Shown here in pieces: positions 54,175 to 63,631 of a DNA stretch of 64,000 bases (position 1 is its first letter; each line of letters begins with the position of its first letter). Origin of the DNA: Fremontodendron californicum. Taxonomy: Eukaryota > Streptophyta > Magnoliopsida > Malvales > Malvaceae. The stretch covers positions 19,160,501 to 19,224,500 of the forward strand of contig JAULJL010000027.1 of the NCBI GenBank assembly GCA_030761205.1, in the 5' to 3' direction. The notes under the pieces were generated by a model, which was given only the letters and a program-made list of their open reading frames with translations, was not told the DNA's origin and made no database searches. The translations under genes were made by a program, and so were the position numbers.

Positions 54175-54822
54175 ATGGAAGGTACTTCGTCCCAGCGCAT
54201 TAACAAAATTTGTGTCTTTGGAGGTGCTTATCCAGGGAAAAATAACATATTTGCTGATGAAGCCATAAGAGTTGGAGTAATACTTGCCCAACAAAATATC
54301 CAGTTGATTTATGGAGGTGGTAGTACGGGTTTAATGGGAGCAGTCGCTACAGCAGCACACGCCGGAGGAAGTCCAGTTCTAGGAATCGTGCCAAAACTAT
54401 TCACAGATTTTTGTGGACCTACCTTGGGTAAGGAAATACAAGTCTGGAGTATCCCTGAACGGATAACAATCATGTACCATTCTGCCGATGCATTCATTGC
54501 TTTACCAGGAGGTCTGGGTACATTGGAAGAAATAGCTTGCGTGGCTTCTTGGTCATCTTTGGTCACAAATAAGAAACCCATTGGTTTGCTTAATATTAAT
54601 GGTTATTTTAGTAATTTACTTTCATATTTAGATAATGCTGTGGAAAATGGATTCATGTTTTCAGAGGCAAGGAGAACCATAATTTTTGCTACAACCATTG
54701 AAGATTTACTCAAAAAGCTCCAAGCTTATGAGTATTTATCTGCTACGGTTGTTTCGCAAACGCTCGGAAAAAGAAAAAGAGATATGGACGAGCAAGGAGT
54801 GGATTGCACTTTGTCTTTGTGA
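54175..54822 (+). CDS. LOG-like: LOG-family cytokinin-activating enzyme carried by LOG-RE2
   Basis: A 215-residue intronless LOG frame, homologous over its whole length to 20853-21500. I count eight residue changes: positions 3, 10, 41, 43, 84, 157, 171 and 187. The family motifs are unchanged ('YGGGSTGLMG', Arg96, 'PGGLGTLEE'), and so is the KRKR tail. At DNA level I count about nine non-synonymous and five synonymous differences and no indel. The upstream frame is open from 54049 but without support. Plant LOG genes normally have several introns, so lack of introns points to capture from a spliced mRNA. Confidence 0.9.
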   Translation: MEGTSSQRINKICVFGGAYPGKNNIFADEAIRVGVILAQQNIQLIYGGGSTGLMGAVATAAHAGGSPVLGIVPKLFTDFCGPTLGKEIQVWSIPERITIMYHSADAFIALPGGLGTLEEIACVASWSSLVTNKKPIGLLNINGYFSNLLSYLDNAVENGFMFSEARRTIIFATTIEDLLKKLQAYEYLSATVVSQTLGKRKRDMDEQGVDCTLSL

Positions 54823-54910
54823 CATTATCTAACATTTTGTTTGTTGTGTCTCAGTTATAATAAGTGGTTAGAAACCTCTACAGGTAATATCTCCTAAATT
54901 TTACCTTCTT

Positions 54911-55126
54911 AAAAAAAAAAAAAAGTTTGTTGTGTTTTAAGCAATTTAGAAGTATTCATTCTGAACAAGGTCTGAGTAATGGAGACTTGAGACATACCTT
55001 GTCAGTTTGATTTCTTCTTTTCAAAAAAAAAAAAAAGTTTGTTGTGTTTTAAGCAATTTAGAAGTATTCATTCTGAACAAGGTCTGAGTAAGGGAGACTT
55101 GAGACATATCTTGTCAGTTTGATTTT
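54911..55126 (+). repeat. Tandem duplication (~113 bases) after LOG, LOG-RE2
   Basis: 'aaagtttgttgtgttttaag' to 'cttgtcagtttgatt' occurs twice, each copy headed by a run of about 14 A. LOG-RE1 has one copy only (near 20585-20690, reverse), so the duplication is specific to LOG-RE2. Confidence 0.85.
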
Positions 55127-55277
55127 AATCTTTTTATGTTTACTTGTTAATTTTTGTTTAGTATTTTAGGATTATTTAGGTTGCATGAGTTTGTTTTGTT
55201 TTGAGTCTTATTTGTTCCTATTCTTATGTTAATAGTTCTTTTCTCTTACACATGATTCTTTCATTTGGGTTAATAGA

Positions 55278-55316
55278 CTTACATTGAGGACAATGTAAGA
55301 ATTAAGTGTGGGGGGA
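55278..55316 (+). other. Hairpin plus internal polypurine tract, LOG-RE2
   Basis: CTTACATTG and CAATGTAAG form a 9-base stem with a 4-base loop, followed by 'ttaagtgtggggggaatga'. It looks like the 3' end signal of a related element kept inside this one. Confidence 0.6.
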
Positions 55317-56840
55317 ATGATTTAGGATTTCTTTTATTTTTGTCTACTATTTTTTTTTATGAGTCTTTATTATTATTATTATTATTTTTTTGTGTGTTTT
55401 AGTTCCTTTTTAATACAATGATGAGATATGAATTGCATAAGTCTAAAACAGATTTATTAGTGAGAAGATTTTCATGAGAATTGAGCTTGATGTCAACCTT
55501 TTTATGAGCCAATGTTAATATGATATGTTGATTGAGAAAGAAGCATGTTTAGACTTAATCTGACTTGTATAATCATCCTTGTGAGTTTTTGAGCCTATAA
55601 TGATTGATGCATTATACAAATCAATCTAATTTCTTTCTTGAGTGCTCTTATGATTACATGATTCTCTAGAACTTGCTTTAAACCGTTTGAGACTATATTG
55701 ATACATGTGACAACATGAATATGATAGAGGCATTAGGATTATAACCAGAGCCAAACAGCCATCCATTATTAATGTTCCAAGAGAACACACCCTTAGTGAA
55801 CCAATTTGAGCCTACATTGAATAAGCTATCTCTTTGGTAACCATAACTTGTCCCTAACCTAAATATACTTATATCTTTACCTTTGTTCCAAAGATGAATT
55901 AGCATGTTTTGAGACAAGTTGCAAAGACAAGGAAGATTTATTGAAAATTTGGGTTAGAAACAAGAAATAAGTGTGGGGGGGAAAGAAAGAAAAAAGTCAA
56001 GAGAAAAAGAAAGGGATCATTGTCAAATACATTCCCATATTAAAAAAAAATCTTCTCTTGAACTTCTAGTTAAAGTAAAGAAAAAGATGTTACAAAGTTG
56101 GTTAGAATGATGCAAAGGCTCAACATGAATATTTAGCCTATGTTATTATGTGCTTTATAAGAGTTTTGAGAAGTTTTATTTGTATGATCTTATTATGTCT
56201 CTAACCTCTATGAACTCTTTGGAACCTTTTTGTGATATCTTTATCCTTTTGTTCTTTAACCACATTATAACCCTTTGGCCCCATTACAACCTTGAATAAA
56301 GACCTCTTGATTTATGAAGTTGTATGATCTAAATAGTGGATAATAGGTGGACAAGCAAGCATATGGTAGAAGTGTTTTCATGAGATTGATTGAGTGTAAA
56401 CACTTTACCACTACTTTAAAAAGTGAAAATCAAGAGAGTATCCCATGTGAGAAGTTGAGATTAAGTTTGAATATGCACTATTTTGATTGAAATATGTTAT
56501 GTTAATATTGGCTTAACTCAAACAATTTACATTCAAGCAAGATTTTTTGTGAATTTCTTTAAGCTATTGATTAGTTTTTAAGACTTGTCCAATGATTATC
56601 TCTAATTTATATTGGAAGGATTAGTTATAATTATTATTTTTAGTTTTTCTTATGTCTTCAATGTTTGTGGGTATCGTCCTAGTAAACCCTCACGAGACTA
56701 AACTCGTCCACTAGGGACACCTAGGGGTTTAAAGGCTTGTGTCACATGCTAAGTGCCACCGTGATTTCCTACGAAAGTGGATTAGATTAGATTTTCTTAT
56801 TTTATTTTTATTGAGTCGTTGCTAGGGACTAGCAACAATC

Positions 56841-56854
56841 TAAGTGTGGGGGTG
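56841..56854 (+). other. Polypurine tract of LOG-RE2
   Basis: TAAGTGTGGGGGTG directly before the 3' LTR (TGATAACTCG). Confidence 0.85.
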
Positions 56855-58569
56855 TGATAACTCGTATAATTATATAGTTTTTAGTTATGTTTTATTATTG
56901 TTTTGTGTCAAATACGAGTTATTATTGTTTAGTCTAATTGTGTTTATGATCTTTTATATTTTTATGTAATTTGGTGTTTTTCACAAGTTTCTTTGAGTGA
57001 TTTCAGATTACTAGAATTAAGGGCAAATCCAGTTCAGTTCCAGTTCCGACACCTTTTGCCATATCAGCTATATCTCGAGTTTCACTGAAGCAATAAGGCT
57101 GAAATTTTAACCGTGCAAAGTTAAGAGGCATATCTATCTTTTTCATGTTTTACACTTCTTGAAACAGAGTCGTTTTCCCTAGCGAAATCGACCATCAAAT
57201 TGGCTGATGTGCAATGACGTCTGTGCTGACCTGTTTTCGTATTTTGCCCATATCTTCTTATCCACATCAGCAAATGAGCTGATTCTAACGGCTATGGATC
57301 AGTAACTGATAGGGGAACATTTTTCTAGAAGACCATGTGATCAGATCAGGCCTCCAAAATTGACAAAATCGACCATCAAGTTGGCTGATCAAAATTGTCA
57401 TACAATATGACGAAAATTGTTAGAAAAATGCACCCACCTATTATACCTACCTTTGAAATTTGTAAAGCTTGTCTCTTGTCATTTAGCCCTCCAAAATGTG
57501 TATAAATAGAGGGCCTTGGATGATTGTAAGAGATTGTACATTGGTAGGATATTAGCCATTGTAATAAAATTCTCTAAGTTAAGGGTGATTTCAAAGCCCT
57601 AGACATGTTTTGTGATTGATTTTTAGATTCTATCTATCATTAATTTTCTATCAAAGTTGCTTATGTTCTTCTACAAGAATTGTTCATGATGTTGTCTTGA
57701 TTTATTTAGGTGTACAACTAGATAGATCTTGATAATTATCTATTGCTAGTTTAGGAATCTTGATCCGTGTAATTGTCTTGATTTCCTATTCATAAGTGGC
57801 AATTTGTGATTAATGATTATGGTCAAGTTTTCAATAATTGCAAAGTGGAACATAACCTAAGTTGAACAATCTGAGCTTATGTGTTTGTTGCTTAGATCAA
57901 CCTATCTTTCTCATCATAAAGCTGCCATTAAATTGAATTTAGAGAGCTTATTCTAGGTTGTTTAATGGTTAGAGATTAAATAGAGAGCTTGTTCTATTTA
58001 ACGACAAACTAAGGAAAGATTGGGATAACAGAGCTTGTTGTTATCTACGGTTGTTAACTTTGATAGTTGGTTGATATTGATAGATCTGAAATTGATTCTT
58101 AATGATGTCTAGTGGTGGAGAATGAAACCTTAACCATATTTTTCATATTTGATTCTTCTTATTTACTTGTTTTCTTACTTTTCTAGTTTGCTTATTTTTA
58201 AAAGTATATTTATTTTTATTGGCTGGTTATACCGCCTAATTTGTATATTAACTTTGTTTTATTTTTATTGGCTGGTTATACCGCCTAATTTAGTATATAT
58301 ATTTTTATTGGCTGGTTATACCGCCTAATTTAGTATATATATTTTTATTGGCTGGTTATACCGCCTTGCATCTTATTCTTATTATTTACTTTAGTTTAAA
58401 TCTGGCTTCAAAAACCCCTTTTCTTTTATTGTTCTTGAATTTAAGTTTTAAACTATTAACTTATAAACTAAAACCCAATCCCTGAGGACTCGACCCTTGC
58501 TAACTACTATACTTACAATTTATCTTTTTAGTGCAAGGTTAAATAAGATACACTCTTTTGGGTGCATCA
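56855..58569 (+). repeat. 3' LTR of LOG-RE2
   Basis: 1715 bases. It lacks 139 bases of the CT-rich stretch present in the 5' LTR (break at about 57580, within a 'taagtt/gttaag' micro-repeat), which accounts for the whole length difference. TATA box at 57501-57508; four-copy repeat at 58216-58367. Confidence 0.92.
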
Positions 58570-58574
58570 GCTAC
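58570..58574 (+). other. Target-site duplication of LOG-RE2 (GCTAC), right
   Basis: Exact repeat of 49717-49721. Removing one copy and the element restores the protease-side frame of element D ('FALGY' then 'RPTRRDWE'). Confidence 0.95.
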
Positions 58575-58900
58575 AGGCCAACCAGGAGGGATTGGGAGAT
58601 GGTCGAGTTCGAGAAGAAGAAGAAAAGATTGGCTCGTATGAAGGGGTATGAGTGGGAGCCGAGGAAGATGGTTTTTTCTTATCTTTATTCCACTTTTCAT
58701 TTGGGGGGATGTATTTATCCCAATGCACCTCCATCAAATTTAGGAGAAGCATTTTTTGAGCTTTCTATTCAAATGGTAGAGAAAGCAGGAGTGAAGTCTG
58801 ATGTTGAAGAAGAGTTGTTGGTGTACCCATGCTCACCTGAAATGGAACTGGGTAATTGGAAAGTGACGAAGCTGTCGGTTATCCTTGAATCTCATAAAAT
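58575..58900 (+). pseudogene. pol: Protease-RT linker of element D, exon before the intron
   Basis: Continues the frame that stops at 49721: 'RPTRRDWEMVEFEKKKKRLA', 'WEPRKMVFSYLYSTFHLGGC' and 'EEELLVYPCSPEMELGNW'. It has a counterpart in element A (38837-39179). The coding part ends at 58900 ('CATAAAAT') before GTAATG. Its function is not known; it lies where Ogre polyproteins join protease to RT. Confidence 0.8.
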
Positions 58901-59120
58901 GTAATGCAGTGAGTCAAGTCCCTAGTTGCTCATGCCCAAGGGCATTAGGGATGGTCTTTTATGTATGAGCTAGCTTATTTCTTATTATTTTAATAAATTA
59001 GGAACAAGATGCATTTTCATTCCCTCTTTCATTCATGGTTGTCATTTTTCCTTTCTTTCATTATTGCCATTTCTTTTTTCGTATACCAATATATATTCTT
59101 TCGATTCAATTCAATTTCAG
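58901..59120 (+). other. Intron between protease and RT, element D
   Basis: Donor AAAAT|GTAATG and acceptor CAATTTCAG|GATTCT, with a pyrimidine-rich 3' part. Removing these 220 bases joins '...ESHK' to 'ILSNEYKDNLN' in one frame. Ogre elements are known to have an intron here that is only partly spliced to control gag and pol output. The unspliced frame stops at 58904. Confidence 0.8.
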
Positions 59121-60230
59121 GATTCTAAGTAATGAATACAAAGACAATCTTAATAATAATTTGGGATTCGATTTTGGAAACACAGTTCATGTTGATGAAT
59201 TTGATAATGAAGAGGAATTAGATTATTATACTTTGTCTCCAGATTTGTTGAGATTAATGGAACAGGAAAAGAAACTGATTGAACCACATCAAGAGGTTAC
59301 TGAGATGATCGATTTGGGAGATGAGGAAAATAAGAAAGAAGTAAAAATTGGCGCGTCATTGCCACCTGCTCAAAAGAAGAGATTAGAAGATTTGCTCAGA
59401 GAATTTGTGGATGTGTTCGCATGGTCATACAGAGACATGCCGGGTTTGGATACAGATACTGTGGAGCACAAATTGCCTTTAAGGCCAGAATGCAAGCCGG
59501 TGCAACAAAAGTTAAGACGAAAGAAGCCGGAGATGCTGTTAAAGATTAAAGAAGAAGTAAAAAAGTAGTTTGATGCAGGCTTTCTGGAGGTAGCTAAGTA
59601 TCCGGAGTGGGTAGCCAATATCGTCCCAGTTCTTAAGAAAGATGGAAAGGTGAGAATGTGCGTTGATTATCGGGATCTGAACAAGGCAAGTCCAAAGGAT
59701 AACTTTCCTTTGCCTCATATTGACACCCTCGTGGATAACACTGCTAGATATTCCACGTTTTCGTTCATGGATGGTTTTTCAGGGTATAACTAGATTAATT
59801 CAGAGGATATGGAGAAAACCACATTTCTTACAATGTGGGGAACCTTCTGTTATAAGGTCATGCCTTTTGGGTTGAAAAATGCCGGAGCTACTTATCAAAG
59901 GGAAATGGTAACTCTATTTCATGACATGATGCATAAAGAGATTGAAGTATATGTGGATGACATGATAGCAAAATCCCGTGAAAGTGAATATCATTTGGTT
60001 AATCTCAGGAAGTTGTTTGAGAGATTGAGAAAGTTTCAGCTGAGATTGAATCCTGCCAAGTGTACGTTTTGTGTCAAATCCGACAAGTTGTTGGGTTTTG
60101 TGGTTAGTGATAGAGGAATTGAAGTGGATCCAGATAAAATAAAGGCGATTCAGAATCTGTCTCCCCCACGTACTCAAAAAGAAGTGAGAGGTTTCTTGGA
60201 AAGGCTGAATTACATATCACGCTTTATCTC
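59121..60230 (+). pseudogene. pol: Reverse transcriptase of element D, stops
   Basis: Linker 'EFVDVFAWSYRDMPGLDTDT', then TAG 59566-59568, 'FDAGFLEVAKYPEWVANIVP', 'RMCVDYRDLNKASPKDNFPL', 'FSFMDGFSGYN' (catalytic Asp of motif A), TAG 59791-59793 with a two-codon loss next to it, 'WGTFCYKVMPFGLKNAGATY', motif C 'YVDDMIAKS' and 'LSPPRTQKEVRGF'. A one-base loss near 60233 shifts the frame. The catalytic residues remain but no full enzyme can be made without readthrough. Confidence 0.85.
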
Positions 60231-60696
60231 CCGCTCACCTTCAAATGTGATCCTATCTTCAAGCTTCTTCGCAAACAGGATGCTGGTGAATGGACTGGAG
60301 AATGTCAGGAAGCTTTTGATAAAGTTAAAGAGTACCTGTCAAATCCACCGGTGTTAGTTCCTCTGATTCCGAGAAAGCCATTGATTCTGTATTTGACGGT
60401 GTCCGAGAAATCCATGGGATGTGTTTTGGGGCAACGAGATGAGACGGGAAAGAAAGAACATGTCATCTATTATCTGAGTAAATTGTTTACTAACTATGAA
60501 TCTAGATACTCATCGCTAGAAAAGATGTGTTGCGCTCTAGCATGGACAACTCATAGACTCAGATAGTATATGTTGTATAACACAACATGGCTCATAGCAA
60601 GGTTAGACCCTTTGAAAGTACATTTTTGAGAAGCCGTCATTATTAAGAAGAATTGCAAGATGGCAAGTCACTTTATCCGAGTATGACATTGTTTAT
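60231..60696 (+). pseudogene. pol: RT connection and RNase H of element D, broken
   Basis: After the frameshift: 'CQEAFDKVKEYLSNPPVLVP', 'LILYLTVSEKSMGCVLGQRD' (RNase H start), 'HVIYYLSKLFTNYESRYSSL' and 'EKMCCALAWTTHRLR', then TAG 60564-60566. A base insertion near 60620 gives a further shift and TGA. The domain would degrade the RNA of RNA/DNA hybrids. Confidence 0.8.
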
Positions 60697-61398
60697 GTGA
60701 CTCAGAAAGCAATAAAAGGAAGTGTAATAGCCGAATTCCTGGCGGATCGGGCTTCTGAAGAATATGAGTCAATGCAATTTGATTTCTCAGATGTGGATTT
60801 GATGGCTATTTCAAGAGAAGATAATGAAGAATGTGAAGAAAAACCCTGGAAGATGTTCTTTGACGGAGCTTCTAATGCTTTTGGGCATGGAATTGGAGTA
60901 GTCTTGATATCCCCATATGGCCAATATTATCCGATTACTGCACGATTGGATTTTAATTGCACCAACAATATGGCTGAATATGAGGCATGCGTCATGAGCT
61001 TGCAAGCAGCGATTGAAAGAAAGATTGATGTGTTGGAGGTATATGGTGATTCAGCTTTGGTTATTTATTAGTTGAAAGGAGAATGGAAAACAAGGGATTC
61101 GAAGTTGATCCTATACCAGAAATACACAACTGAATTGATCAAGCATTTTGAGAAGATTCAGTTTCAACACTTGCCCCGGGAGGAAAATCAGATGGCTGAT
61201 GCTTTAGCCACTTTAGCTGCGATGTTTAAGCTGGATGCAAAAGCTGAGATTCAACCAATCAAGTTGGGTGTGAAAGGATCTCCGGCACATTGTTTAGATG
61301 TTGAAGAAGAAGTTGATGGCCAGCCTTGGTATTTTGACATCATGCAATACATCAAATATCAACGATACACGGAATACACCTCGGATAATGATAAATGA
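60697..61398 (+). pseudogene. pol: Additional RNase H of element D, two stops
   Basis: 'KAIKGSVIAEFLADRASEEY' links to 'WKMFFDGASNAFGHGIGVVL' (catalytic Asp present), 'NNMAEYEACVMSLQAAIERK' (Glu), 'EVYGDSALVI' (Asp), TAG at 61069-61071, 'HLPREENQMADALATLAAMF' (Asp) and TGA at 61396-61398. This second, archaeal-type RNase H is a mark of the Tat/Ogre group. Confidence 0.82.
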
Positions 61399-62568
61399 TT
61401 CATCCGAAGATTAGCTATGGGTTTCTTCCTTGACGGGGAAATATTGTATAAGAGGAGTCGAGATATGGTGCTTTTGATATGTGTTGACGCCATAGAAGCA
61501 AAGAGGATACTGGAGGAAGTGCATGATGGAATTTGTGGGGCACATGCGAATGGTCACATAATGGCTAGGCAGATAATGAGGGCGGGTTATTATTGGCTAA
61601 CGAAGGAGAAAGACTGTATTGACTATGCTCAAAAATGTCATAAATGCCAGATCTATGCGGATAAGATCAACGCTCCTCCTAATGAGTTGCATGTTTTGGC
61701 ACCTCCGTGGCCGTTCTCAATGTGGGACATCGATGTGATTATCACCCCAAAAGCGACGAATAGGCATCGGTTCATTTTCGTGATGATCGATTATTTCACA
61801 AAGTGGGTAGAGGCAGCCTCATACGCAAGTGTAACATGGGCAGTGGTCTGTAAGTTCATACAGAAAGAGATAATTTGTCGACATGGACTACCGGAAAGAA
61901 TTATTTTTGATAATGCTCGCAATTTGAATAGAAAGATGTTGAAAGAGGTTTGTGAACAGTTTAAGATCAAGCATCACAATTCAGCACCGTATCGTCCGAA
62001 GATGAATGGAGCAGTGGAAGCAGCCAATAAGAACATCAAAAATATTGTAGAGAAGATGACTGACGTCTACAAAGATTGGCATGAAAAGTTGCCTTTTGCC
62101 TTGCATGCTTATTGAACTTCGGTTCGCACATCCATAGGGGCAACCCCATTTTCGTTGGTATATGGAATGGAGGCTGTGTTACCAGTCAAGGTAGAAATCC
62201 CTTCTTTAAGGATACTGAAAGAGGTTGATCTGGAAGAAGCAGAATAGGTACGGGATCGTTTTGAGCAGTTGAATCTCATTGAGGAAAAGAGACTTGCAAT
62301 GTTGTGCCATGGTCAGTTGTATCAGAAGCGAATGATGCGAGCGCATGATAAGAAAGTCTGTCCCAGACATTTCAGGGAAGGAGAGTTAGTCTTGAAAAAG
62401 ATTCTTCCGTATCAGCATGATTATCGAGGGAAGTGGACGCCGAATTAGGAAGGTCCTTATCTGGTGAAAAAAGCTTTCTCATGTGGAGCTTTGATTCTGG
62501 CTGAAATGGATAGGGATGTTTTGCCAAACCCAATTAATTTGGAAGCTGTGAAGAAATATTTTGCTTAA
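61399..62568 (+). pseudogene. pol: Integrase of element D, three stops
   Basis: Zinc module 'CGAHANGHIMARQIMRAGYY' to 'KCHKCQIY'; core Asp in 'MWDIDVI' (next to a small in-frame loss), Asp in 'RIIFDNARNL', Glu in 'MNGAVEAANKNIKN'; C-terminal 'REGELVLKKILPYQHDYRG' and 'DVLPNPINLEAVKKYFA' to the natural stop 62566-62568. Nonsense codons: TGA 62113-62115, TAG 62245-62247, TAG 62446-62448. There is no chromodomain. Confidence 0.85.
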
Positions 62569-63630
62569 AAGAAAAGAAAAAAAAAAAAGAAAAAGGAGGA
62601 CCCAAATTGAAAACCCAAAAAGGGCGGTTTGGGTCAATGGGGTTGTCTAAGTTGAAAACCCGAAAGGGCAGCTTAGATATGAGGAGGATCAGCGTCTTTC
62701 AAAAAATTTCATAAAGATGGAGACAATGTCTAGTTTGATGAACTCTGAAGGATTGAAGACATCGATTGGGATTGGTTTTTAGATGAGAATTTTGAATGAA
62801 CTGTTAAGGTTGTCTAAGTATTCATTGTTTGGATACTGGTCTTGTTACCCTAAGACCTTTGTGATAAACCTTTTGAGATGCTCTTTTATTCCTTGAGATG
62901 AACTCTTTTCCTTATTTTGTTAATAAAGATCTTTCTTTCCAGCTTATTTTGCCTTCCATTCGTTATTCTCGATTTTATACCTTTGCATTGAATAAAGGGA
63001 ATGCATCATGCATTGCGTTTGCTATGAAATTAAAATAATGATTGATAAAATTGAAATATAATCTTAAGAGATCCCTGCATTTATTTTTATGAGAAATCTA
63101 TGGATGACTGAACAAAAAGTCGGGAGATGAGATGAGATGTGAATTTTAAAAGTGGGAATTTTTGAAGATGAGAATTTCCATGATGAAATGATAAGCCCAG
63201 TTGAGCTGGCATAAGATGAGATATAGAATGATTAGTGTTTTGAAACCGTCGAGAAAAGAATTTGTTCATAATCAGAAGATTTTGAAAAAGGAAAGAGATA
63301 GTAAGATTTGTTTTACCAGTTTGAAGCCAAGTGCGAACAGAGATGAATGATGAGCTTGAGAACCTTTTGTTTTGATTAAGAGATTCAGGGAGTTGATATT
63401 GTTTATTATAGAGCATTCATGACATCCATTTGCACGATATGCATCGACATTCATGGCATTCATGTGCTGCATTGCATTTATGTATTCGCACCCAAGAAAG
63501 TTTATTTCAGGTATTCAGTATGGTTTGGACGTGAATTTTAATTTGGAATGCTAATTTGCGAGGTTAGCGATTTCTTTTGAGATTCAAGGTAAGATTTTTG
63601 AAGTTTAGATTTACATTTAGGAATTTGCAA
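62569..63630 (+). other. Post-pol untranslated region of element D
   Basis: No gene. Near 62605-62680 'gaaaacccaaaaagggcgg' and 'gaaaacccgaaagggcagc' form two similar units that could each fold; element B keeps the like at 29505. The rest is AT-rich with no recognised feature. Confidence 0.6.
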
Positions 63631-63631
63631 A

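Larger units (their letters stand above)
54823..56840 (+). other. 3' untranslated region of LOG-RE2
   Basis: Non-coding, matches LOG-RE1 19071-20852 in reverse. It differs by a tandem duplication (54911-55126) and an inserted or retained segment (55127-55420) with its own hairpin and purine tract. A further 'aagtgtggggggg' run is at about 55968-55982. Confidence 0.75.
49722..58569 (+). mobile_element. LOG-RE2: second LOG-carrying non-autonomous element
   Basis: 8848 bases with LTRs 49722-51575 and 56855-58569, tRNA-Asp primer site, a gag-derived frame, the end of a pol frame, a broken Cys-rich ORF, an intact LOG frame and a polypurine tract. There is no capsid, protease, RT or integrase domain. 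The 3' half (from about 53087) and the U3 match LOG-RE1; the U5, leader and gag fragment do not, so it looks like a recombinant. The LTRs show about eight substitutions by eye plus one 139-base deletion in the 3' copy, so it is older than LOG-RE1 but still young. Confidence 0.92.

Noticed and set aside
58497..58574. Open frame entering the D protease segment from inside the LOG-RE2 LTR
   Set aside because: It begins in the LTR; the true frame comes from 49721 across the insertion.
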